Source: Palleronia abyssalis
GTDB lineage: Bacteria > Pseudomonadota > Alphaproteobacteria > Rhodobacterales > Rhodobacteraceae
Length of the DNA stretch: 40,619 nucleotides
Assembly (NCBI RefSeq): GCF_900302445.1
Contig: NZ_ONZF01000019.1
Location: 1-40,619 of the forward strand
Direction of reading: 5' to 3'
Below, one piece after another: positions 24,630-33,061 of the stretch; the first letter of the stretch is position 1; each line of letters starts with the position of its first letter. Both the position numbers and the translations under genes were made by a program. The notes under the pieces were generated by a model that worked only from the letters and a program-made list of their open reading frames with translations, was not told where the DNA came from and did not search any database.

Positions 24630-25561
24630 TCGAACAGGGACCGGAAGTCGTCGACATTGTCCTGTGTGACGATGGTCACGGGCACCGAGATCTCGCCCTC
24701 GACTTCGTCGCCATCGGCCAGGGTGTTCAAGGCACGGATGGCTTCGGCGCCCATCTCGGCCGGGTCCTGCTGGACCACCGCCTCGACATAGCCCTCGTCG
24801 ATCCCTTGGATGACCTGTTCCGTCAGGTCCCAGCCGTAGATCGAAATATCGTCCTGACGCCCCTGCGAGGTGACGGCGGCGATCGCCCCCATCAGCGCCG
24901 GTTCCCCCGTGCCATAGATCGCATTCATGCCGGGATTCGCCGTCAGCAGGTTCTCTGATGCGTTCAGCGCGACGTCCTGGATGTTCTGGCCATCCACGGT
25001 GTTCACGACGCTGACCCCCTCTGGCCGGTTCTCGACGAAGCCGTCGCGGCGCACGTTCTGTATGTATGAGTTCAGCGCGCCGACGACCCCGACCGAAAGC
25101 TCATCGCTCTCCATGTTTTCGCCGATATAGGCTGCCAGATCGGCACCGGCCTGGGCGTTGTCGACGCCAATCTGAGCCGCCTGCGGCCCCTCGGGCAGGA
25201 TCGCGTCGATGGCGACCACTGGGATTCCTGCCGCGTCCGCCTGCTCCACGGCCGGCATGATCCCGTTCACGTCGATGGCAACCACCGCGATGCCGTCGAC
25301 TCCTTGGGTGATGTAGGTCTCGATCGCCGAGTTCTGCTGGAAAGCTTCGTTGTTAGCGTTGAAGATCACGAGCTCGACGCCGAGTTCATCGGCCGCTTCT
25401 TGCGCGCCCCGGTTCATCTCGTTGAAGAAGAGGGCTTGCTGGTTGATCTGGACGAGGGCGAATGTCCTTGGCTCGTCCTGCGCAAAGACCGCGGTGGAAC
25501 TCAGGGCGGTGGCACTGGCCAGCGCCAGAGCCAGGTGACGTGCTTTGTGGTTAATGATCAT
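24626..25561 (-). CDS. Periplasmic sugar-binding protein of the ABC importer (RbsB/FrcB type)
   Basis: 311 residues. A signal peptide is clear: basic start, hydrophobic A-L-A-L-A-S-A-T-A-L-S-S-T-A-V-F-A, cleavage before Q-D-E. The mature part is a Peripla_BP_4 fold with G-V-D-G-I-A-V-V-A-I-D-V and G-V-D-N-A-Q-A-G as typical segments. It sets the substrate range of the locus, probably a pentose, hexose or nucleoside-like compound; nothing in the sequence reveals which. Start overlaps the regulator stop codon. Confidence 0.92.
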   Translation of the reverse strand: MIINHKARHLALALASATALSSTAVFAQDEPRTFALVQINQQALFFNEMNRGAQEAADELGVELVIFNANNEAFQQNSAIETYITQGVDGIAVVAIDVNGIMPAVEQADAAGIPVVAIDAILPEGPQAAQIGVDNAQAGADLAAYIGENMESDELSVGVVGALNSYIQNVRRDGFVENRPEGVSVVNTVDGQNIQDVALNASENLLTANPGMNAIYGTGEPALMGAIAAVTSQGRQDDISIYGWDLTEQVIQGIDEGYVEAVVQQDPAEMGAEAIRALNTLADGDEVEGEISVPVTIVTQDNVDDFRSLFE

Positions 25562-26604
25562 GTCATGTCCTTCCTGTTGGCCGTCGCTTTGAGTCGTGTG
25601 GTCGGCGGGGCGACGGAAGCCCGCTCGATCAAGGTGACGGGGAGCAGTTCTTCTGTCGGAGCGGCTTCCCCGGTTTCAGTTTTCAAGGTCTCGAGTAGCA
25701 CGCCGAGAGCGCGCCTCCCGAGATCGCGTACCGGCTGGCGGATGGCGGTAATGGGCGGGGCGAACAGGTGAAGGGGCCCGATGTCGTCGAACCCCAGCAG
25801 CGAGACGTCGTCCGGAATAGTGACCAGCGCGTCGCGCAGCACTTCGATCAGGCCGATGAGCATTTCGTCCGAAGTGGCGAAGATCGCCGTCGGGCGGGGG
25901 GCCATTTCAAGAAAACGGCGTGCGGCATCGCGCCCGGTTTCCGGGATATAGCGCCCCAGAACCCGTTCGATCCGTACCGGCCCATCCGAGACGCGGTGCA
26001 TTTCCTGCTCGAACCCCCGGTAGCGGCGCCGCCCCGAGACCATATCGGCCTCGCCGCCCACGAACAGCACGGATCGGTGCCCCATCGCCGCGAGATAGCC
26101 GCCGGCCATGCGCCCCCCGGCCTCGTTGTCGCAGAAAACCTTTGGCACCTTCGCGCCGGGAACGTCTTCGTCGAGCAGCACGAGATGCTGGCAGGATCTG
26201 ACCGCGGCGAGAAGGGCGCTGTCCGCCGCGCGGTTGGTCACGAAGATCATTCCGTCGAGATGTCGCATCCGGAGAGAGTCGAGGTAGCGCAGCTCCCGAG
26301 CGGGTCGGTTCAGCGTTGCATGAAGGACCAGCCCCAGGCCAAGCCGGTCGGCCTCCTCCTCGACCGCTGCGACGAGGCGGGCAAAGAAAGGCCCAGCGAT
26401 GTCCGGGACGACGAGTCCGATTGCATCGGAGCGACCCCGCGAAAGGCGCCGCGCGTGTGGATTGGGCACGTACCGCAGTTCATCCACAGCGGTCCGGATT
26501 TGATGCGCCCGCGCGTCCGGCAGGGAGAGCGACCCGTTCAGAAAGCGTGAGACGGTCGTGACCGAAACGCCCGCTTTCTTCGCTACGTCGCTGAGATTTG
26601 CCAT
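25558..26604 (-). CDS. LacI-family transcriptional regulator of the importer operon
   Basis: 348 residues, first gene of the operon. The DNA-binding helix-turn-helix and hinge start A-N-L-S-D-V-A-K-K-A-G-V-S-V-T-T-V-S-R-F with the hinge L-S-R-G-R-S; the rest is a periplasmic-binding-protein-like ligand domain. It binds palindromes with a central CG, one of which lies ten bases before its own start (26614-26631), so it should repress itself and all genes downstream until the inducer, probably the imported solute or its phosphorylated product, is present. Confidence 0.93.
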   Translation of the reverse strand: MANLSDVAKKAGVSVTTVSRFLNGSLSLPDARAHQIRTAVDELRYVPNPHARRLSRGRSDAIGLVVPDIAGPFFARLVAAVEEEADRLGLGLVLHATLNRPARELRYLDSLRMRHLDGMIFVTNRAADSALLAAVRSCQHLVLLDEDVPGAKVPKVFCDNEAGGRMAGGYLAAMGHRSVLFVGGEADMVSGRRRYRGFEQEMHRVSDGPVRIERVLGRYIPETGRDAARRFLEMAPRPTAIFATSDEMLIGLIEVLRDALVTIPDDVSLLGFDDIGPLHLFAPPITAIRQPVRDLGRRALGVLLETLKTETGEAAPTEELLPVTLIERASVAPPTTRLKATANRKDMT

Positions 26605-26613
26605 GTCGCCCCT

Positions 26614-26631
26614 TAGTAAAGCGTTTTACTA
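26614..26631. promoter_or_regulatory. LacI-type operator TAGTAAAGCGTTTTACTA
   Basis: Two perfect seven-base half sites (TAGTAAA and TTTACTA) flank a central CG, the usual architecture for LacI-family regulators. It lies directly upstream of the regulator's ribosome binding site AAGGGG, so bound repressor would block early transcription. Confidence 0.8.
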
Positions 26632-26918
26632 GCGCATCGCAAAGTCCTGCTCATTGCAAGGAATTTCTTCAAGCTTCTTGCCTGCGGAAGGCACGTCATC
26701 AGACTGCCGCATACTTTAGCGGTGTTCGCTCAAGAAGCCCGCTAGAACGGCGCGTGGCTAGGCGTTGATGATGTGACCGCTCTATGGATCGTTGCAGACG
26801 CACCTTTCCGCCGTGGCCGTCGTTTGCTGAGAGGGACGAAGTAGAGCCGTCTCGCGGCTCACACTCCGACTTTTTCGATCATGACAGCGCCGACGGCAAT
26901 GCGAAGCAGGTCATCCGA
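26632..26918. other. Non-coding stretch between operator and IS66 remnant
   Basis: No gene recognised. The promoter of the LacI operon is expected in the first part, reading leftward. Confidence 0.45.
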
Positions 26919-27317
26919 TTACGTCAGAGCCTTCCGCTCCACTGGCTCCTCCGGCTCACGCAAGACGAGAGGCGCGAAGACTGGGAGCTCATCAGCCCCC
27001 GCGGAGGCGTCGATGGCCGCAGGCAGAACCAACTTGCCCTTCTTCGCTAAGCCCCGCCAGGCGGACAACTGGTTCGGCTTAACCCCATACCGCTCGGCCA
27101 CGGAGTTCACGGTCGCGCTTGGCTTCAACGTCTCTGCGACAACCCGAGCCTTCACATCATCCGGCCACCGTCGGTGCCCTGAGGCATGGACCTCCACACC
27201 CAGCGATCTGAGAAACGAATTCATAGCACACATTGCGAAACTCACTCCCCATCTTGAGATGGGCAGATCTCGCAATCATGCCGATGCCTGACAACGTGGG
27301 CCGCAGCCACCGCTTAC
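26919..27317 (-). pseudogene. IS66-family remnant: tnpA plus one terminal repeat
   Basis: Reading leftward from the GTAAGC end at 27317 there are 93 bases and then an ATG (27224) opening a protein that begins [12 protein letters not shown] and has the helix-turn-helix R-R-W-P-D-D-V-K and [12 protein letters not shown], the TnpA of a different IS66 subgroup from the one at 8142. The frame ends prematurely at 26919 and tnpB and tnpC are missing. A deletion has removed most of the element. Confidence 0.75.
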
Positions 27318-27580
27318 GAAGGTCCCAATCGTCAGCCAAGGCGGTCAGATCGCATAATGCGCGCCGCTATGGGCGGCTCACTCCAACAGCCAAATGCGCC
27401 AATACCGCGGAGCGGCTTCGTCCATGGGCCGATCGCGACAGGTGGGTTGCCCGACGAACAGCCAGTCCGCCGCGCCGCTACAAGTCGGCTCGGACTTAGG
27501 TTCATCATCACGTCTCGACGTCGCAAATAGCGTTTCCGGTGGGGCTGGCCGATGCGCCCGGCCAGCCCAGTGACACGGGA

Positions 27581-28816
27581 TCAGCCGACCACGTTGTGAT
27601 CTGGGCCATAGGGGAAGCCGGTGATGTTCTCGTTTCCGTCTCCCGTGATGATCAGGATGTCGTGCTCGCGATATCCGCCCGCTCCGGGTTGGCCTTCGGG
27701 GATGGTCAGCATCGGCTCCATCGAGATCACCATGCCCGGCTCGAGGACCGTGTCGATATCCTCACGGAGTTCCAGTCCCGCCTCGCGCCCGTAATAGTGG
27801 CTCAACACGCCGAAGGAATGGCCGTAGCCGAAGGTCCGGTATTGCAGAAGGTCGCGGGCCGCGAAGAAGTCGTTGATCGCGTGCGTGACATGCGCACAGG
27901 ACACGCCCGGCTTCAGCAGGCTCATGCCGTATTCGTGCGCGGCGACGTTCGCCTCCCACACCTTGCGGCTCGCCTCGTCCACCGTCTTCAGGAACAGCGT
28001 GCGTTCGAGCGCCGTGTAGTAGCCCGAGATCATCGGAAAGGTGTTGAGGCTCAGGATATCGCCGGCCTCGAGCGCGCGTCCCGTTACCGGGTTGTGTGCG
28101 CCGTCGGTGTTGATGCCCGACTGAAACCAGGCCCACGTGTCGCGGTACTCCGCATCGGGAAACCGCGACGCGATTTCGCGCTCCATGGCATCGCGGCCCG
28201 CCATGGCCAGGTCGATCTCGCGCGCGCCGGACGTTATGGCATCGCGAATGGCATGGCCGCCGATATCGGCGACGGCGGCGCCCGCGCGGATCAGGTCCAG
28301 TTCGGCCGCCGATTTGTGAATCCGCTGGGCCATGCTGGCCGGCGCGATATCGATCCTTGCCGAGGGCGCGAGCATCTCGTTAAGCTGCGCCATCTGCGCG
28401 ATGGACAGGTGATCGCCCTCGAAGCCGATCACCTTGCCCGGGCCCATCACCGACAAGATCGCCCGCCAGTAATTGTCCCGCCGCCAGTCCGTATAGGTGA
28501 TGTTGTCCCCGTAACAGCGCCGCCACGGCTGGGCCGCGTCGATCCCCGCGCTGAAGGTAACGGTATCCGCTTGCGTGACCACCTGGGCGTAGGGGCGCCC
28601 GAAGGCACAGTATAGAAAACCCGAGTAATAGGCGACATTGTGCATCGAGGTGAGCACGCAGGCGTCGACGCCCTTGTCGGCCATGATCCGCCGCAGTCCC
28701 GCCAGTCGCGCCTCGTACTCGGCATCGGCGAAGGGCAGGACCTTCTTGCCCTGATGGAAGCGATAGAAATCGGGGCGCGCGACAGCGTCCGGTGTCGGAT
28801 TGGGTGTTCTGTCCAT
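27581..28816 (-). CDS. Creatinase (creatine amidinohydrolase)
   Basis: 411 residues; GAGGAG precedes the ATG. The pita-bread M24 fold is shared with Xaa-Pro peptidases, but long segments agree with Pseudomonas creatinase as I know it: F-L-Y-C-A-F-G-R-P-Y-A, T-W-A-W-F-Q-S-G-I-N-T-D-G-A-H-N-P-V, L-Q-Y-R-T-F-G-Y-G-H-S-F-G and E-P-G-M-V-I-S-M-E-P. These include the catalytic histidine (~239) and the conserved glutamates. It hydrolyses creatine to sarcosine and urea in the cytoplasm. No creatininase, sarcosine oxidase or urease gene is in the window. The transcript appears monocistronic; the CUT1 transporter genes upstream end 369 bases away on the same strand. Confidence 0.92.
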   Translation of the reverse strand: MDRTPNPTPDAVARPDFYRFHQGKKVLPFADAEYEARLAGLRRIMADKGVDACVLTSMHNVAYYSGFLYCAFGRPYAQVVTQADTVTFSAGIDAAQPWRRCYGDNITYTDWRRDNYWRAILSVMGPGKVIGFEGDHLSIAQMAQLNEMLAPSARIDIAPASMAQRIHKSAAELDLIRAGAAVADIGGHAIRDAITSGAREIDLAMAGRDAMEREIASRFPDAEYRDTWAWFQSGINTDGAHNPVTGRALEAGDILSLNTFPMISGYYTALERTLFLKTVDEASRKVWEANVAAHEYGMSLLKPGVSCAHVTHAINDFFAARDLLQYRTFGYGHSFGVLSHYYGREAGLELREDIDTVLEPGMVISMEPMLTIPEGQPGAGGYREHDILIITGDGNENITGFPYGPDHNVVG

Positions 28817-29184
28817 CGGTTTACTCCTCTTCGAACCGCAATGGCGCGTGAGGAGGGCACCTGTCGTCCGGTTGCACCTTTCCCCACCGCGCGCCGATGC
28901 GGCAAAGCAAGATCCCGGCGTTCAGGATGTCTGATTGGGAAATCTCATCGCCTTGCGATCAGTGGCGACGCCATCGCCAGACCCGATATCCAACCATATT
29001 CACGAACAAGCCGATCGATCAAGCAGGGGGGGCGACCGAAGCCTAAATACATTCATGTGATGCAAGTCGCAGCTACTCGCGCTGCAGCAATCGCGATCCC
29101 GGCGCGCGGAGGGTCAGGGCCGAGGATTTCCGAAGAGCGGCCGTCTGGAACCCTTATGACGCGGCCAGCCATGGCCGCCAAGTG
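28817..29184. other. Non-coding stretch between creatinase and transporter
   Basis: No gene recognised on either strand. Contains the creatinase ribosome binding site at its left edge and presumably its promoter. Confidence 0.45.
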
Positions 29185-30039
29185 TCACCGGGTGCCAGCC
29201 CCGCTTGCCGCGTGGAATTGCTTCTGAACCAACAGGAACAGGATCATTACAGGGGCGACCGACACTGCAAGCGCGGCCTGCTGCAGCGACTTCTGGTCGA
29301 GCGTGTTGAACTGGTCTTCCAGCAGGAAGATGCCCACGGGGAGCGTCTGCAATTCGGGCGCCGATCGGGTGATGGTCATCGTCCAGATGAACTCGTTCCA
29401 GTGATAGACGAAGGCGAACAGGGTCAGTGTCCATAACGCAGGCCCCACTTGCGGCAGGACCACAGCGCGGAAGATGAGAAACTCGGACGCGCCGTCGAGC
29501 CGGGCCGCCTCTATGATGTCGTCGGGCACCGTGACGAAGAACTGGCGCATCAAGAAGACGCCGTACCAAGTGACGACGAAGGGCAGGACCAATGCCGCGT
29601 AAGTTCCCAGAAGGCCCGATCCGCCGAACTCCGTCAGCCCGTTGCCCCCCGCCAGCGGCACGAAGCGCAGCAGAAAGAAGATCGGTATGATGAACAGGAA
29701 AAACGGAAACATCTGTGCCCCGATCACCAGCCGGAACACGCCGTCGCGGCCCGCGAAGTCGTATTTTGCCAGCGCGTAGCCCGCCATGGTCGAGGTCGCG
29801 ACCTGCAACGCGGTGATCGTCGTGGTGACGACGATGGAGTTGAAGAACCACCGCCCCATGGGCAGTTCGTCGAAGACCCGCGCGTAGATATTCCATTGCG
29901 GGTCCGTGGGGAAGTAGTTGGGTGGCGTCGCGAAGACGTCGTCGGGACCACGCAGGGCGCCGATGAACATGTCGGCGAAGGGCAGCAGCATCAGAAGCGC
30001 GACCAGCCCGAGCACCGCGTATTTCAACATGGCGATCAT
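29185..30039 (-). CDS. CUT1 ABC transporter permease (MalG/UgpE type)
   Basis: 284 residues with six hydrophobic segments. The cytoplasmic EAA loop reads I-E-A-A-R-L-D-G-A-S-E-F-L-I-F (~185-200), which docks with the ATPase subunit. It overlaps its partner permease by four bases (ATGA). Last gene of the three-gene importer operon. Confidence 0.93.
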   Translation of the reverse strand: MIAMLKYAVLGLVALLMLLPFADMFIGALRGPDDVFATPPNYFPTDPQWNIYARVFDELPMGRWFFNSIVVTTTITALQVATSTMAGYALAKYDFAGRDGVFRLVIGAQMFPFFLFIIPIFFLLRFVPLAGGNGLTEFGGSGLLGTYAALVLPFVVTWYGVFLMRQFFVTVPDDIIEAARLDGASEFLIFRAVVLPQVGPALWTLTLFAFVYHWNEFIWTMTITRSAPELQTLPVGIFLLEDQFNTLDQKSLQQAALAVSVAPVMILFLLVQKQFHAASGAGTR

Positions 30040-30923
30040 GTCGCTCGCTCGCGCAGAAGGCGGAACTGCACGACCGCGATTACCGCGATTATCGCGAAGA
30101 GGATCATCGCCGCGGCCGAAGCGCGCCCCATCCGCAGATCTTGAAACGCCATGTCATACATGTAGAGCGCCGTCACGTCCGTCGCCCCGCGCGGCCCGCC
30201 CCCCGTCATGGCAAGGATCAGCGCGAACCAACCCATGCCCGTGATGAAGCTCGTGACCGTTACGAAAATCATCGCGGGTCGGATCATCGGCACGGTGATC
30301 GAGCGGAAGATCCGCGGCCCCGATGCGCCGTCCAGCACCGCCGCCTCGTAGATCTGCGGGTCGAGGCCGTCGATCGCGGCCAAGAAGACGAGCATGTTCT
30401 TGCCCAGCTCATACCAGATCATCACGACGACGACCGACACCATCGCCCATGTCCCGTCCGTCAGCCAGTCGGGCCCGGCGAGCCCGATTAGGCCCAACCC
30501 CCGATTCACGAGGCCGTAGCGGTCGTCCAGCAGGAACTGCCAGATGTAGGCGATGGCGACGATGTTGGTGACCTGCGGCAAATAAAAGATCGACCGCCAC
30601 ACGGTTCGCCCCCGCGACCGAGCGAAGATTGCCGCCAGCATCAGCGACAGCGGCATCCCGATGAAGATAAGGCCACCGGCGACGACGAAGGTGTTCTGCA
30701 GCGTGTCCCAGAACGCCGCGTCGCGCGTGAAGAGGTATTCGAACTGTCGCAAGCCCACCCAGCGCGGGGCGCCGAGCGGATTCCAGCGTGTGAAGGTAAG
30801 ATAAAGCGAGAAGCCGAGAGGCAGGATCAAAAAGATCGCCGCGAACACGATAAGCGGTGAAAGGAACAGCCAGGGGGCAAGGCGCGGCGCGCCCGGCCCC
30901 CTTTCATCGACGCTTCGGCTCAC
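30036..30923 (-). CDS. CUT1 ABC transporter permease (MalF/UgpA type)
   Basis: 295 residues, six hydrophobic segments and the EAA loop Y-E-A-A-V-L-D-G-A-S-G-P-R-I-F (~190-205). It starts with GTG one base after the stop of the binding-protein gene and overlaps the second permease. Together the two form a heterodimeric channel for a sugar-like solute. Confidence 0.93.
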   Translation of the reverse strand: MSRSVDERGPGAPRLAPWLFLSPLIVFAAIFLILPLGFSLYLTFTRWNPLGAPRWVGLRQFEYLFTRDAAFWDTLQNTFVVAGGLIFIGMPLSLMLAAIFARSRGRTVWRSIFYLPQVTNIVAIAYIWQFLLDDRYGLVNRGLGLIGLAGPDWLTDGTWAMVSVVVVMIWYELGKNMLVFLAAIDGLDPQIYEAAVLDGASGPRIFRSITVPMIRPAMIFVTVTSFITGMGWFALILAMTGGGPRGATDVTALYMYDMAFQDLRMGRASAAAMILFAIIAVIAVVQFRLLRERAT

Positions 30924-30924
30924 T

Positions 30925-32181
30925 TCAGTAGAACTCGAACAGGATGTCCTCGACCTGGGTGTTCAGGTCCTCCATGGCGGGGGCAGCCTCGGCCTCTCCC
31001 GCGATTACCGTGTCCAGGGTCTGCGCGATCAGGCCCTCGATTTCACTGGCCTGCAGCACGTTGGGCTGACTGATCGCCCGATCGGTCAACGCCTCCTGGA
31101 AAGGGGCCGTGAAGGCATCTGGGTCGCCTAGCGCGGCATTGTCGGCATCGTTCGCGGTCAGCGCGCCGAGCTTGTTCATCATCTCGCCGACGCAGGAGGG
31201 CCCGCCTTCCTCGGCGGCACTTTCGGCGGAATTGGCATAGCGGACCACGTCCCACGCGGCCTCGCTCACGTCCGAGCCGGAATCGACGCCCATGAAAAAA
31301 GCGTACTGCATCGTGCGCCAATCCTCGCCTGCGGGGATCTGGCTGACCACGACATCCTCGAACCGGTCGCCCAGACCCTCTCGGATGGCGCTTTCGTACC
31401 AGTTCGCCATAATCATCATGCCGACGCCGCCCGCGGGAAAGTCGTCATAGGCATCGACCGTGCGGTCCGTCATCCCGTCCGCGACGAGGGCCGCAAGCTG
31501 GCGGGCGCTTTCGACAGATGCCTCCGAGACAAGGTTCGCCTCGGAATAGTCGTCGGAATAGATGTCCTGCCCCTTCGAGAAGGTCAGCGCATAGTAGGGA
31601 TGCACCACGCCCGCGCCCGACGAGCTTTCGGCGAAGGCAAAGCCAGCCGTCTCGATCCGGCCCTGGTCGTTCCGCGTCGTCACCGCCTCGGCCGCTTCGC
31701 GCAGGCCCTCCCAGGTCGTCGGAGGCTCCTCGATGCCCGCCTCGCGCAGAAGCGCCATGTTCGAAACCAGCATGTAGACCGACACCTCGGTCGGTACGCC
31801 CCAGAGCGTGCCATCAATGGTCGCGGCATCGACAGTGCCGCCCGCATATGTGTCGCGCACGTAGGTGGCCAGGTCGTCCGGCATCTCGGCCAGCACGCCG
31901 TTGTCGACCATCTGCGCGGCCCAGATCGAATAGACGTTGTAGATGTCGGGGGCCTGTCCCGCGATCCGGCTGGTCAGAACCGTCTGCAGATAGTCGCGGT
32001 AGCTGAGCTGCTGATAGGTGATGGAGGTGCCGGGGTTGGCCTCTTCATACCGGTCGAAACATGCAAGAAGCGGCGCGGCCTGCTCGGCGGTGTAATGCAT
32101 CGCCACCTCGACGGTCTGGTCCTGAGCGGCGGCGGACGATGCGATCGCGCCGGTAACTGCGGCGAAAAGAAACGGTTTCAT
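30925..32181 (-). CDS. CUT1 extracellular solute-binding protein (family 1)
   Basis: 418 residues from the ATG at 32181, which has a G-rich ribosome binding site and is followed by a clean signal peptide (M-K-P-F-L-F-A-A-V-T-G-A, cleavage after A-A-A before Q-D-Q). In-frame codons further upstream would hide the signal peptide. The mature part has the SBP_bac_1 pattern, for example N-P-G-T-S-I-T-Y near residue 45 and W-G-V-P-T-E-V near 130. First gene of the importer. No ATPase gene follows in the operon, so the complex must borrow one encoded elsewhere. Ligand unknown. Confidence 0.92.
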   Translation of the reverse strand: MKPFLFAAVTGAIASSAAAQDQTVEVAMHYTAEQAAPLLACFDRYEEANPGTSITYQQLSYRDYLQTVLTSRIAGQAPDIYNVYSIWAAQMVDNGVLAEMPDDLATYVRDTYAGGTVDAATIDGTLWGVPTEVSVYMLVSNMALLREAGIEEPPTTWEGLREAAEAVTTRNDQGRIETAGFAFAESSSGAGVVHPYYALTFSKGQDIYSDDYSEANLVSEASVESARQLAALVADGMTDRTVDAYDDFPAGGVGMMIMANWYESAIREGLGDRFEDVVVSQIPAGEDWRTMQYAFFMGVDSGSDVSEAAWDVVRYANSAESAAEEGGPSCVGEMMNKLGALTANDADNAALGDPDAFTAPFQEALTDRAISQPNVLQASEIEGLIAQTLDTVIAGEAEAAPAMEDLNTQVEDILFEFY

Positions 32182-32193
32182 GGCGATGCCCCC

Positions 32194-32219
32194 TAAGTCG
32201 ACGTACAGGTCCAGACTTA
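32194..32219. promoter_or_regulatory. Inverted repeat upstream of the CUT1 operon
   Basis: TAAGTC and GACTTA face each other with 14 bases between them, 13 bases upstream of the binding-protein start. This could be a regulator site; no regulator gene is adjacent and the repeat is short. Confidence 0.3.
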
Positions 32220-32264
32220 AATCGACGCAATCTCCAGGGTCCGTGACAAACGAGCGCAGCGTTT

Positions 32265-32580
32265 CTAATTCAGACGAGGCCGTAGCCCAGACCGACTGCG
32301 GCCGTAGCAACAGGTTGCGCGGCAATCCCGAGCGGCAGGGCATAGAGACAGGCGGAGCCAATCACAATGTGCGTTAGGAGGCCGGAACGAAGCGGGCCAC
32401 CGGCATCCGGGCTGCCATTCCGCCAATCGGGAACGGTACGCCGACCACAGCGATCGCCTGAATCGCGAAGAAGTGCTCTCGAACAGACCGGCGCCGGCCA
32501 CGATCACGGTTTGGTGGGTTATTGCGCCTCGGCGAACCCGCGATTTGGCAAAGTTTTCCCAGTGAAAGGCCAATTCCCCC
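32265..32580 (-). pseudogene. Remnant of a membrane transporter gene
   Basis: Read leftward in two successive frames the DNA gives I-A-V-V-G-V-P-F-P-I-G-G-M-A and then, after a one-base shift near 32380, L-L-T-H-I-V-I-G-S-A-C-L-Y-A-L-P-L-G followed by V-G-L-G-Y-G-L-V and a stop. Both look like consecutive membrane helices of one transporter, interrupted by frameshifts and lacking most of the protein. Which family is unclear; a major-facilitator type is possible. Confidence 0.4.
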
Positions 32581-32751
32581 TCCCGCAACCAACTTACAGG
32601 CCATTGGTTCACGGGGAATGTCGCGCCACAAACCTTGATCGCAGCAGAGGATCATGATGCTACACATTATGCTACTCTCACGGCTGTCGTTTGACAGTGA
32701 AAGTGCATACTAAACAGATGTTTATCAATATATCAAGCTGATCTGTGGCAG

Positions 32752-32772
32752 ACTTCCTCTCCGCCACTTGCC
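32752..32772. other. Possible attachment site: fragment like the 3' end of tRNA-Ser
   Basis: CCTCTCCGCCA (32756-32766) equals the last acceptor bases plus CCA of many tRNA-Ser genes, yet no tRNA body precedes it. A factor-independent terminator follows 27 bases later, as it would after a tRNA gene. This is what the distal attachment site of an island integrated in a tRNA gene looks like. The match is short, so it may be chance. Confidence 0.3.
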
Positions 32773-32792
32773 CTTGAGAAAGCGTTCTCCCG

Positions 32793-32816
32793 ATCCGGCT
32801 CCGGCCGGATTTTTTC
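32793..32816 (+). terminator. Factor-independent terminator
   Basis: ATCCGG-CTCCGG-CCGGAT is a perfect six-base stem followed by six T residues. No intact plus-strand gene lies immediately upstream, so it belonged to a gene now lost or displaced. Confidence 0.75.
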
Positions 32817-33061
32817 GTTGTATTCGGGGGTTATTCGGGAGAAGCTGTTCACCGGCCCCGGCGCCAGGAGGCCGGGAAGCGGACTCTCAGGGCCGATATT
32901 CTTCGGACCTCATGACTGCGCGGATTTGGTGAATAGCTTGTAACCCGCTGTAAAGAAGCTTTTTTGCGAGGCTGCAGCTGAACACTTCGATTCCAGTCGC
33001 TCTCGCCGATATGGAACCGAAGCCCAAAGCTCTCCAAGCCATGTCGGACAGGACGCGGCTG

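Noticed and set aside
27581-28816. Xaa-Pro aminopeptidase as the function of this M24 protein
   Set aside because: The fold is the same, but the segments around the active site agree with creatinase much more closely than with aminopeptidase P.
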